Of a stretch of DNA of 64,000 nucleotides, positions 55,672-64,000 are shown piece after piece (position 1 is the first letter of the stretch; each line of letters begins with the position of its first letter). This DNA is from Pisolithus tinctorius (Eukaryota > Basidiomycota > Agaricomycetes > Boletales > Pisolithaceae), in the NCBI GenBank assembly GCA_024663395.1, contig JANFAH010000013.1, positions 248,001-312,000 of the forward strand, read 5' to 3'. The notes below the pieces were generated by a model. That model was given only the letters and a program-made list of their open reading frames with translations, was not told the DNA's origin and did no database searches. Both the position numbers and the translations under genes were made by a program.

Positions 55672-57010
55672 ATGAGAACTCAAGCTCAATCCCAGAGGTC
55701 ACTGAGAACCTCACTGCTGTGCTAGCTAATCCACATCAACTCCCTTCCACCATTGAACAGTTCCAATCATTCTCTGTTCAATGCCACTCTCATGCTGAAG
55801 GCAAAAGTGCTTTGCAAGCTGGTCGCTCCGACCTCCACCCAACAACCTTCCATACTCCCTCTCCTCATAACCAAGATGATGGACCCAACCCTGACCCTGA
55901 TTATCCTGATGGTGACCCTGATGGTGGGGGCAGCAGCGACAGGGATATCCCTGAAGACCTGGCTGAGCTGCCAGAGGATCCCCTCATAGCTCTTGCTAGA
56001 GCTGTCCATGTGCTTGCATGGTCTAGTTCGTGCACTGGGGACTCTGCTCCAAAAACCAAAGTCCACAAGCCTGACACCTTCGACAGCTCTGATCCTAAGA
56101 AACTCTGCGAGTTCCTTGTATAATGCAAGCTGAACTTTCAAGACCACCCCCACACATTCCACTCTGACAGGGTGAAGGTTACCTTCACTCAGTCTCACCT
56201 TAAGGGTATGGCTCTGGCTTGGTTTGAGCCAGACCTACTAAACCCCAACAATTATGACCACCCACTCTGGATGGACAACTATCACAAGTTCTTGCAAGAA
56301 CTCACAACTAATTTCAGTCCACATGATGCCATAGCAGATGCTGTCCAACAACCTGAGAACCTTACTATGAAGGATGGCTCTCGAATTACCAAATATGTTG
56401 TGGAATTCAATTGCTGGGCTTCACAGGTCAAGGACTATGGTGTCAGTGCGCTCCACCACCACTTCTATAGTGGACTTCCAGACTGCATCAAAGACAAGAT
56501 TGCTTGAGTCAGAAAGCCTTCTACTCTGGCACAATTCCACAAACTCACCCAGACTATTGATGCATGCTACTGGGAATGTAAAGCAGAAATCTTGCACACC
56601 ACCAAGTCCACCTCTGACAAGTTGCAGTCTTCCAACTCTGACAACAAGTCTAAATTGTCATCCTCTGCCTCCACTCCAAAGTCCAATGCCAAGGGCAAGG
56701 ACAAGCAGAAAGATCTGCCCAAGTCTGACGTATATTGCCCATCTTCTGGGCAAGGATGGCAAACTCACCTCTGCTGAATGCCAGCACAGGATGAAGAACA
56801 ACCTCTGCCTCTTCTGTGGCAAGGCTGGCCACTCTGCCAAGGACTGTCCAGGTCTACCTCTTGCACAGCCAAAGCCTGTGCAGCTATGGCTGGAACTCTG
56901 CCTACTCTGCCCACAGAGAAGGCAGAGCAAAAAAATTAGTCTGCTCCTCCAGGGAGCTCACACAGCCTGGAGGAAGCATTGACCCCAACTGTGCACAACT
57001 GGACATCTGA
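55672..57010 (+). pseudogene. gag: Element G gag
   Basis: Retrotransposon gag region. An acidic Pro/Asp-rich N-terminus (DDGPNPDPDYPDGDPDGGGS, about 55875-55935) is followed by the capsid part: KVHKPDTFDSSDPKKLCEFL (56061), VTFTQSHLKGMALAWFEPDL, FLQELTTNFSP and YVVEFNCWASQVKDYG. A Ser/Lys-rich linker leads to the zinc knuckle CLFCGKAGHSAKDC (about 56806-56847). In-frame stops occur at 56120-56122 and about 56505, and frame changes before the knuckle. Confidence 0.88.
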
Positions 57011-57016
57011 CTCAAC

Positions 57017-58747
57017 ATGTCTGTTCTCTCTAGCCCAAATTCTTTACTTCTGTCTGTAACTCTTCTTGATTGTTCCATTGATACTGTTTCTGTGTTGATT
57101 GACTCTGGCTCTTCTCATTGTTTTGGAGACCTGTCTATAATCAAAAAATATGCCATTCCTGTTTCCTCCATTTCTCCACCAATTCCACTCTGCTTGTTTG
57201 ATGGTAGTACAAATGCTGTCATTTCCCAAGAAGTAGATCTTTCCCTCTGCTTTCCTTCTGGCAATGTCAACTCCATTTCATTTTATATTACTCCATCGGA
57301 TTCTTCATGTTTGCTGGTATTAGGACACAACTGGCTCACCTGCTTCAATCTGTTGATTGACTGGGTACTGGGCAGTATATCATTCAAACCACCATTACAG
57401 GGAATGCTGATGCCCCAGGTACCTTTGTCACCTTCCACTGCAACCTTTGCTCTGGATCCAACACCCTCCACTCTGTCTGCAGCTCCAACTGCAACTCTGA
57501 CCAACTCGCCACACTCTGCTCTGCTTGTCTCACTCATCAATGCTGCCATGTATGTCAGAGCCTGTGCTCTCCCTGGATCTAGACAGTTCTGCTTGCAGCT
57601 CTCTGCTGATGATGTGAAGCTTTGTGTGTCCTCCACTTCTTCTCTGCCTCCTGACCTCTCCTCAGTCCCTCCTGAGTATCATGAGTTTGCTGATGTCTTT
57701 AGTAAAGACAAGGCCACTGAACTTCCACCACACCACTTGTTCAATCTGAAGATCAACCTCGAGGAAGGAGCTTCTCCACCCATTGGCACAATCTACTCTC
57801 TTTCTCTGCCAGAGCTTGAAGCTCTCCACACCTTCATTGACGAACATCTTGGCTACCGTTTCATCAAACAGTCCACCTCCACTCATGGTGCCCCTGTCCT
57901 CTTTGTAAAAAAGAAGGATGGTTCACTCTGCCTCTGTGTAGACTATCAAGGACTCAACAAGATCATGAAAAAAGATTGCTATCTGCTGCTGCTCATCTCC
58001 GACTTACTCAAATCTCCAAGCCACACTAAAGTCTACACCAAGATCAATCTCTGCCATGCCTATCATCTAGTCTGCATAGCAGATGGAGATGAATGGAAAA
58101 TGGCTTTCCACACTCATTATGGTTCTTATGAGTGGCAGGTAATGCCATTCAGTCTGACTAACATGCCTGTGGCTTTCCAGTGATTCATCAATAGCATCTT
58201 TGCAGACATGCTTGATGTCTGCATCATGGTATACCTTGATGACATCCTAATCTATTCACAGGATGTGGAGTCACATTGTGAACATGTAATGGAGGTACTC
58301 TGCTGCCTTTGAAAGCATGGTCTTTATGCCAAGCCAGAGAAGTGTGAGTTTCACTCCGACTCTGTCAGGTACCTCAGTTATGTTCTTTCTCCTTCTGGTC
58401 TCACCATGTCTGCTGAGAAGGTTCAGGCAGTCTGTGATTGGCCTGAGCCACAGAAGGTGCAAGACATCCAGTCTTTCCTTGGCTTTGCAAATTTCTACAG
58501 ATGATTCATTAATAACTACTCTGACATCATCATTCCACTCACTTGCCTCATGTGAAAGGGTGCTCCTTGGAGCTTTTCCAAGGAGTGCTGCTCTGCTTTC
58601 CTCCACCTGAAGGATGCCTTCAGCTCTGCTCCTGTTCTAACTCATTGGGTTCTTGATGCTCCACTTACAGTTGAAACCGATGCCTCCAACTATGCCATTG
58701 CTGGTATTTTGTTGATCACCTGCTCTGATGGTGAACTCCACTTCAGG
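57017..58747 (+). pseudogene. pol: Element G pol: protease, RT and start of RNase H
   Basis: A long open frame 57017-58183 holds the protease (VLIDSGSSHCFGD, about 57092-57130) and RT fingers/palm: KATELPPHHLFNLKI, APVLFVKKKDGSLCLCVDYQ, and WQVMPFSLTNMPVAFQ ending in TGA. It continues in frame after the stop with [12 protein letters not shown] (catalytic YLDD, about 58230-58265), [14 protein letters not shown], and the RNase H entry VETDASNYAIAGILL (about 58672). Sequence identity ends at about 58747. Several stops are TGA in places where the family has Arg or Trp. Confidence 0.9.
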
Positions 58748-59440
58748 TAACCATTTTTCATAAGCATTTAGGCTGAATAGTTTCTCCAAACCATCCAGCC
58801 TAATAGCCTCCCAGACCAAGGTCTGCCCAGGGACATCTGGTCATGTCCCAGGGCTATGCAGATTTCTAGGCCCTGGGACAGATGGGATTTCCCACACAGC
58901 CATCCATTCAAATGCAATTATTTGGGATGTCCCAAGACTGCCTTGGGTGGCAGGGGTCCCTACTCCTGAAAGTGCAGCTTATATTAGCATTGAAATAGCT
59001 GCAGAAATCCTAGCCCCCTTGCTCCTCTGACAGGTTTAATCCACAAAGTATCCTTTGACCTATACATCCCCTCCTATCCCACCATGCATAGTAGTATACA
59101 ATAGCACTTTTCATGTACATCTTTGCAATGCTGATTCTGCTGTATTGGGACATCTCACTAGTTGCCAGTGGGATGACCCACCTGGGCCTCCACATTTGCC
59201 ATGAAAATTGCAAAAATAAATTCAAGCAATTTGTACTGTATGAAGGAAGAAGTAAATGGTTTTTGAACACTTGTGTGACAAGCCAATATCTCAAAGTCCC
59301 CCACATAGAACATGGTGTTGGTCACCTTTGCAACACCATCTGCAGAGGGCAGAATGTCCCAGATGAGCCTCTGAGGTTGTCATGGGGCATTGTGCTGGTC
59401 TGCAAAGGTAACTTAGGAGGATGTGCCATCATAGCCCCCT
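58748..59440. other. Spacer with scattered GGGAY/RTCCC words
   Basis: No gene recognised. Isolated copies of the palindromic GGGATGTCCC/GGGACATC type words (for example about 58826, 58935, 59146) foreshadow the array that follows. Confidence 0.5.
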
Positions 59441-59760
59441 GAGGCTGGGATGGGACATCCCACTGACTTTCATAAGGGGACTTGGGATGTCCCATAGCAG
59501 CCTCTGAGGCTACTTTGGGACATCCCACCAACCAGTGGGATGTCCCACAACAGCCTCTAAGGTTATGTTGGGATGTCCCACCCTCCCCTTTGGCAAGCAG
59601 TGGGATGTCCCACAACAGCCTCTAAGGCTACATTGGGACATCCCACCCTCCCCTTTGCCAACCAGTGGGATGTCCCACAACAGCCTCTAAGGCTATATTG
59701 GGACATCCCACCCCCCCTCTGGCAACCAGAGGGATGTCCCAAAGCAGCCTCTAAGGTGTT
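59441..59760. repeat. Tandem array, about 65-bp unit with GGGATGTCCC/GGGACATCCC
   Basis: About five imperfect units. A typical unit is GGGATGTCCCACAACAGCCT, CTAAGGCTACATT, GGGACATCCCACCCTCCCCT, TTGCCAACCAGT. The two 10-bp words are reverse complements of each other, so each unit can fold or pair with neighbours. Confidence 0.88.
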
Positions 59761-59805
59761 GAAGTATTAATCTGCACTAATCCTACAAGCACCATAGAGA
59801 ATCCA

Positions 59806-59895
59806 ATGCAAGGTAGCTCCATGGTCAGAGCAGCTGCTTGACACTGAGAGGGCCCTGGCTCAATGCTAGCTCTGGTCACATTTTCATCAGGTTAG
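59806..59895 (+). mobile_element. tRNA-derived SINE head, copy 1
   Basis: GGTAGCTCCATGGTCAGAGC resembles a pol III A box and GGCTCAATGCTA a B box, about 45 nt apart. The following CTGGTCACATTT is shared with copy 2. No functional tRNA cloverleaf was seen. Confidence 0.6.
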
Positions 59896-60201
59896 GAGCT
59901 GCAGCTGGAACCCATGCATGCTCAGTACAATGGGTTGATCATGTGAGTTACATGGGCACAAGGTGACTGATAGTAGGCCTCCTGGAAACACAGCAGTAAA
60001 TCCTGATCCATCACATGACACAAGGTCAAAAGGCAATCAGACCATTTGCATGACCCTAGGGGGTGTGCACTGTTTTTGCACTCCAAAAGTGGCCAGATGA
60101 AGGGACCACATTGGAGATGGTGCATTCTGTGCATTAACTTCATGGAGATTTGTTCCCACAGTGCTAGTCTAAAGCCCCCAAGCTACTGACACTAGTACCC
60201 A

Positions 60202-60285
60202 GACCATATGGCTCAGTGGTTGGAGCACCTGGTAGGCACCTGGGAGGTCACTGGTTCAATCTTAGGACTGGTCACATTTCCCTCA
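60202..60285 (+). mobile_element. tRNA-derived SINE head, copy 2 (left palindrome arm)
   Basis: 73 nt that fold partly as a tRNA: GACCA...TGGTC acceptor, GCTC...GAGC D-arm, A box TGGCTCAGTGG and B box GGTTCAATC. The anticodon-arm region is weak and position 33 is not U, so this is a SINE promoter, not a working tRNA. It leads into the GGGAYRTCCC array. Confidence 0.68.
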
Positions 60286-60750
60286 TAAGGCTACTTTGGG
60301 ACATCCCTCCCCCCCCCTCTGGCAAGCAGTGGGATGTCCCACAACAGCCTCTAAAGCTACATTGGGACATCCCTCCCCCCCATCTGGCAAGTAGTGGGAT
60401 GTCCCACAATAGCCTCTAAGGCTACATTGGGACATCCCTCCCCCCATCTGGCAAGCAGTGGGATGTCCCACAATAGCCTCTAAGTAGCTAGAGGCTGTTG
60501 TGGGACATCCCACTGCTTGCCAGATGGGGGGGAGGGATGTCCCAATGTAGCCTTAGAGGCTGTTGAGGGACATCCCACTGCTTGCCAGATGGGGGGAGGG
60601 ATGTCCCAATGTAGCCTTAGAGGCTATTGTGGGACATCCCACTACTTGCCAGATGGGGGGGAGGGATGTCCCAATGTAGCTTTAGAGGCTGTTGTGGGAC
60701 ATCCCACTGCTTGCCAGAGGGGGGGGGAGGGATGTCCCAAAGTAGCCTTA

Positions 60751-60834
60751 TGAGGGAAATGTGACCAGTCCTAAGATTGAACCAGTGACCTCCCAGGTGC
60801 CTACCAGGTGCTCCAACCACTGAGCCATATGGTC
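60751..60834 (-). mobile_element. tRNA-derived SINE head, inverted copy (right palindrome arm)
   Basis: Reverse complement of copy 2, with the same A and B boxes read on the minus strand. Confidence 0.68.
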
Positions 60835-60934
60835 TGGGTACTAGTGTCAGTAGCTTGGGGGCTTTAGACTAGCACTGTGGGAACAAATCTCCATGAAGTT
60901 AATGCACAGAATGCACCATCTCCAATGTGGTCCC

Positions 60935-61385
60935 TGTCTCGCTCGACCGAAGTCAAGACGTAGGGAAAGCTCAAACGCAGGCTAAGGTTTCTACTGAGCA
61001 GTGGCTACAGTAACCTCTGTAAATGACAGAGGATTTAAGACAACGCCGGTAGGAGTGGTCCTGGTGAGGGACACTGAGGGCGAAGTTCTGAGAACGCTGC
61101 ATATAATTGAGCAGCTCAAGTCTGGGTTTCCAGGACTTGAGCCGGCAGTCTAAATACTACATGGAAACGGACCATGAGGCATCCGCATGTAATGAGGTAA
61201 CCACGCCATTGGTTGAACAATGACGACACATGTCCTAAGCATGTAACGAGCCAGTTACGCTAGTGGTGGGAATAGAGAGCCGTCGGATCAGAGAGAAGAC
61301 GGCTCTAAAAGGAAACTAAGTCCAACGGACCACAAGCAAAGTAAATGTTCAACAGAAAAGGAAAAGTTAGGGGTGAAACGTAACA
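60935..61385 (-). repeat. 3' LTR of E3
   Basis: About 451 bp. It ends (plus) GTGAAACGTAACA at 61385, with the polypurine tract just inside at 61386-61400. The putative start AGACTTGAGCT lies on the minus strand at 61113-61123. The outer terminus reads TGTCTCGCTCG instead of TGTTA.., so the exact edge is uncertain by a few bases. Confidence 0.85.
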
Positions 61386-61422
61386 TTACCCCCTTCTTAA
61401 GCGTTGAAGTCCCCGACTTCAA

Positions 61423-64000
61423 CTACTCTCCGTAAGGTTCTCCGGTCATGTTACTGATAGCGGAGTCATCAAAGTCAAAGTCGTTGTCGTACAAGTCGTT
61501 ATCCTCACTCCCAACGAGGGTACGATCATCTACCAGGGCAGGGGTTGCTATTCTGTCCTGTAATGGACGGCAAGGGCGTATAGAAGGGCACTGGGCCTGA
61601 GTATGCCCGGGACGAGTGGCGTGACAAAGGGGACATTCATACAGTCCACAGTTGACGCGGATGTGGCCGAGACAGTGGCAGACATAACACGCTTGACGAT
61701 AGTGTGGGTCAGCCAGAGTAAGAGGTATGTCAAACTCAGTCAAAGCATTCAGCACAGGAGACGGCGGTAGCTGTGCAAGGTTTTCGACAATGTTTAACGT
61801 GTAGTTGAGTTCTGCACGGGAGATGCCAAAGGCAGTCTCGGGGTCTACTTCAGACGGGGAGTCGTGAGACTCGCAGGGTTCAGGGTTGGGGCCAGACAAA
61901 CAGCAGGCACGAGGTCTGTCGGCTCTTCGGAGGGAGCGGGATGAATGAGAGGATGACGATGACGATGGTGCAGGAGGGGAGGATGACGTGGAGGAAACCG
62001 GAGGAGAAGTTGCAGTCGAGGGTCTTCTAGACCCGGGTGGGGGGGGTGCGATCAACATTGGATACTGACAAATGTTATAAATGAGGTCGGCGCCTCCAAG
62101 GACATCAAAAAGTTTAAGGAGCAAGGGAACCTGTTGGAGGGCGATTTCACCCAGAATAGTGCGAGCAGGGGAAAGGAGGGGATTCTGGCGATTGACATAG
62201 CGGGAGAGTTCTTCAAGCCGAAGGGCTTGAATAGTGGCGTGATACACAAGATCAAGAGGGGAATCTTCATCCACCTCATGATAGACAGTGCCGATGACGG
62301 CAGGGTCAGCAACGAAGAGTCGGTAGGAGGCGATCATCTGATCGCTGGCAGGCTGTCGTTGCCAACGAGCAAACGGAGTGTGGCGACGGGAGGGTTCACA
62401 CGGGTAGGTGTAACGACGAGGGGGCATTTCGAGGGAGATGTTTCTGATAGTACGAGTGGAGCGTCGAGTGGGTTGTTTCTGAGGGGGGAAGTCTTTAGGG
62501 AACCGTTTCTTATAGGCGGAGAGCGTATCATCTGCATGTTCAAGGTGTGATTCTTTCTGCCACGAGTTTTCAGAAGAAGGGTAACCCTTCCATTTGATTA
62601 AGAAGGCGTGTCCACGGCTGGACCTTTTATGGCCGACTATCGCCTCAACTTCGTATTCTTCTTCCTCATTGACTAGGTCAGGTGGTGGAGTTGGGAAGTT
62701 TGGTCCGTGAACATCATTTTCGCGATAGGGCGATAGGAGGGAAGCATGGAAAACATTGTGGATTTTCCATCATGCGGGAATCGTGAGGCGATACGTTATC
62801 GGAGATAAGACGTCAGAGATGGTGAAGGGTCCTTCCCGTTTTGGTGCCAGCTTCCTATTTTCATAGGAGCATTTCAAATTGCGTGCTTCTAGCCAAACCT
62901 TATCACCTTTTTGGAATGGGGTGAAGGGTCGTGACAAGCAGTCTCTCATCGTTTTTCCTGCCAGATCATGGGCCGCTAGGGCTTCTTCTCTGGCTTTTCT
63001 GAGTTCATCGAGTCTAGACTCGGCAGCGGGAAGGTGGGTTTCCGCAATCAGGGACGGAAGGGGTTTCGGTTCATAGCCGTACATGAGGTAGAACGGCGAT
63101 TGATGTGTGACAGAGTGGGGTTGATGGTTGTGCGCGAATTCTGCCATGGGAAGGTTGGTTACCCATGAGGTGGGGTCGTTTTGGCAGAAGATGCGGAGAT
63201 AGGTCTCCACTTCTTGGTTTACACGTTCTGTTTCTCCGTCGGTCTGTGGGTGATACGCTGTTGACAGGGCAAGGGAGTACCCTAAAAGGGAAGCCAGTTC
63301 TTTTGCGAAGGCGGAGGCGAACTGAGGGCCTCGATCGGATATAATTTTGTTGTACAACCCAAAGCGGGAGTAGACCTTCTTGAAAAACAGTGCTGCGATG
63401 TCAGCAGTGGAGGCGGTTTTCTTGGTGGGTGATAAAATTACCCCCTTTGTAAGCCCATGGTCTACCACGACCAAAAGGGAATCATAACCGTTTGAAACGG
63501 GTAAGTTGGTAACCAGATCGCAAGAGATCTGTTGGAAGGGACGGGTCGACGTGGAGGGAATAGGCGTAAGGGGTGGTGTCATTGGGTGTGTATTAACCTT
63601 GTTCTGTTGGCAGGTAGCGCAGCCTTCTACATATTTCTGGATAAAGGACGTGAGTCCAGGCCACCAAAACTTGGACGAGACAAGCTGTCGGGTCTTCAGG
63701 ACACTGGGGTGTCCAGTGGAGGGGTGATCATGGTGGTTGGACACGATGGTCCGTCGGAGGGCAAGGTTATCGGGGATATACACCCGGTCTTTGTAAAGTA
63801 ACACTCCATTGTCGAATCTCCAATCAGAGAGATGGGATTTGAACGGGAGTGGCATGTCAACGTTTTCAATGGCACGAAGTGCTGTTTGGACGATGGGATC
63901 TTCCATGGAGGATGATGCGACCTTCTGAGTAAGGTTGGTGTCAATAAGATTGACAAACAGGGTTTGGGGAAGGAGGGTAACTCCTTTGTTATCCTCGTCA
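61423..64000 (-). pseudogene. pol: E3 pol: integrase, chromodomain and zinc-knuckle extension, one stop
   Basis: A single minus-strand frame from the window edge to TAG/TAA near 61423, broken only by TGA at about 62768-62770. Integrase: HHDHPSTGH ... CATC zinc-binding part (about 63745-63610), CDLVTNLP first Asp, IISDRGPQ second Asp, and after exactly 35 residues the Glu of DGETERVNQE. The chromodomain is at about 62680-62530 (YEVEAIV ... FLIKWKGYP ... SW). Pol then continues without a stop into an Arg/Thr-rich linker and the extension (about 62490-61423), with [30 protein letters not shown] and an acidic C-terminus. This copy is the best evidence that the extension is part of Pol. Confidence 0.93.

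Larger units (their letters stand above)
54877..58747 (+). mobile_element. Ty3 retrotransposon G, 5' LTR to RNase H, 3' truncated
   Basis: It starts TGTCATGACTG (54877) and is preceded by CCATG. It has a 5' LTR, self-priming PBS, gag and pol up to the start of RNase H, where similarity stops abruptly at about 58747. No integrase or 3' LTR follows. Related solo LTRs are at 25926-26740 and 42677-43581. It is a different lineage from E, with a distinct gag and a YLDD RT. Confidence 0.9.
60101..60935. repeat. Large palindrome, arms about 385 and 447 bp
   Basis: The left arm 60101-60485 and right arm 60489-60935 are reverse complements. They differ in length because they carry different numbers of the ~65-bp GGGAYRTCCC units (60290-60483; 60484-60735). 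The centre is about 3-6 nt. Each arm also has a tRNA-derived head. The right arm is cut at its outer edge by E3. The left arm may extend a little beyond 60101, but its partner would lie past the far end of E3. Confidence 0.9.
60935..64000 (-). mobile_element. Ty3 retrotransposon E3, young copy, partial at window end
   Basis: It shows the same organisation as E1 and E2. The 3' LTR is at 60935-61385 and pol runs from 61423 past the window edge. CpG is well preserved and pol has only one stop in this part, so it is the youngest E copy here. Insertion at GGTCCCT in the right arm of the palindrome gives the left boundary. The other LTR and target duplicate lie outside. Confidence 0.92.

Noticed and set aside
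60202..60274. Possible functional tRNA gene
   Set aside because: A and B boxes and part of a cloverleaf are present, but the T-stem does not pair and position 33 is not U. It is better explained as a SINE head.

Overview
The window looks like transposon-dominated DNA from a mushroom-forming basidiomycete (Agaricomycetes). Three things support this. Short introns of about 49-56 bp have GTRNGT donors. The decayed genes belong to families that are multi-copy in mushrooms (BTB, alpha-kinase, JmjC, DUF2828, Cys/His proteins, rve-like integrases). The mobile elements are chromoviral Ty3 elements, Helitron, Tad-like LINE and Tc1. I see no convincing intact single-copy host gene. Almost every coding stretch has in-frame stops or frameshifts, many of them CGA to TGA, as expected from CpG-methylation decay.

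Layout. 1-8520: end of a solo LTR, then decayed genes: a hAT/DUF659 transposase (-), an unknown Cys/His protein (-), an rve-like integrase (-), a BTB protein (+) and a CWC22 splicing-factor fragment (+). 9046-18480: Ty3 element E1 (-), carrying an inserted 997-bp solo LTR and a 1574-bp Tc1-like hairpin (M1); E1 sits in a DUF2828 gene. 18481-24640: DUF2828, two nuclease-fold-like fragments and an alpha-kinase gene, all minus. 24690-28247: a hairpin-rich tandem array, a second integrase fragment, and a 1.8-kb LTR (family C) that is itself split by an 815-bp solo LTR. 28248-34740: mostly featureless sequence with an unidentified ORF region and a nucleotidyltransferase-like pseudogene. 34745-41597: complete Ty3 element E2 (+) with target duplication CATGG. 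42640-47412: a Helitron remnant split by another family-C LTR, with a 905-bp solo LTR upstream. 48034-52323: an uninterrupted unknown ORF, a Tc1 transposase remnant, hairpin element M2 and a JmjC gene. 52450-58747: a LINE remnant and a 3'-truncated Ty3 element G. 58748-60935: tandem repeats, tRNA-derived SINE heads and a large palindrome. 60935-64000: youngest Ty3 element E3 (-), running off the window.

The strongest observations concern the Ty3 elements. Families E and G each carry an 11-nt site 2 nt inside the 5' LTR. It is complementary to an LTR segment starting 33 nt downstream of a TATA-like box, which fits Tf1-type self-primed reverse transcription. Family E Pol reads from the integrase chromodomain directly into an extra ~350-residue region with two zinc knuckles and an acidic tail. 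Family-C LTRs hold a conserved ~220-codon ORF upstream of their TATA box.
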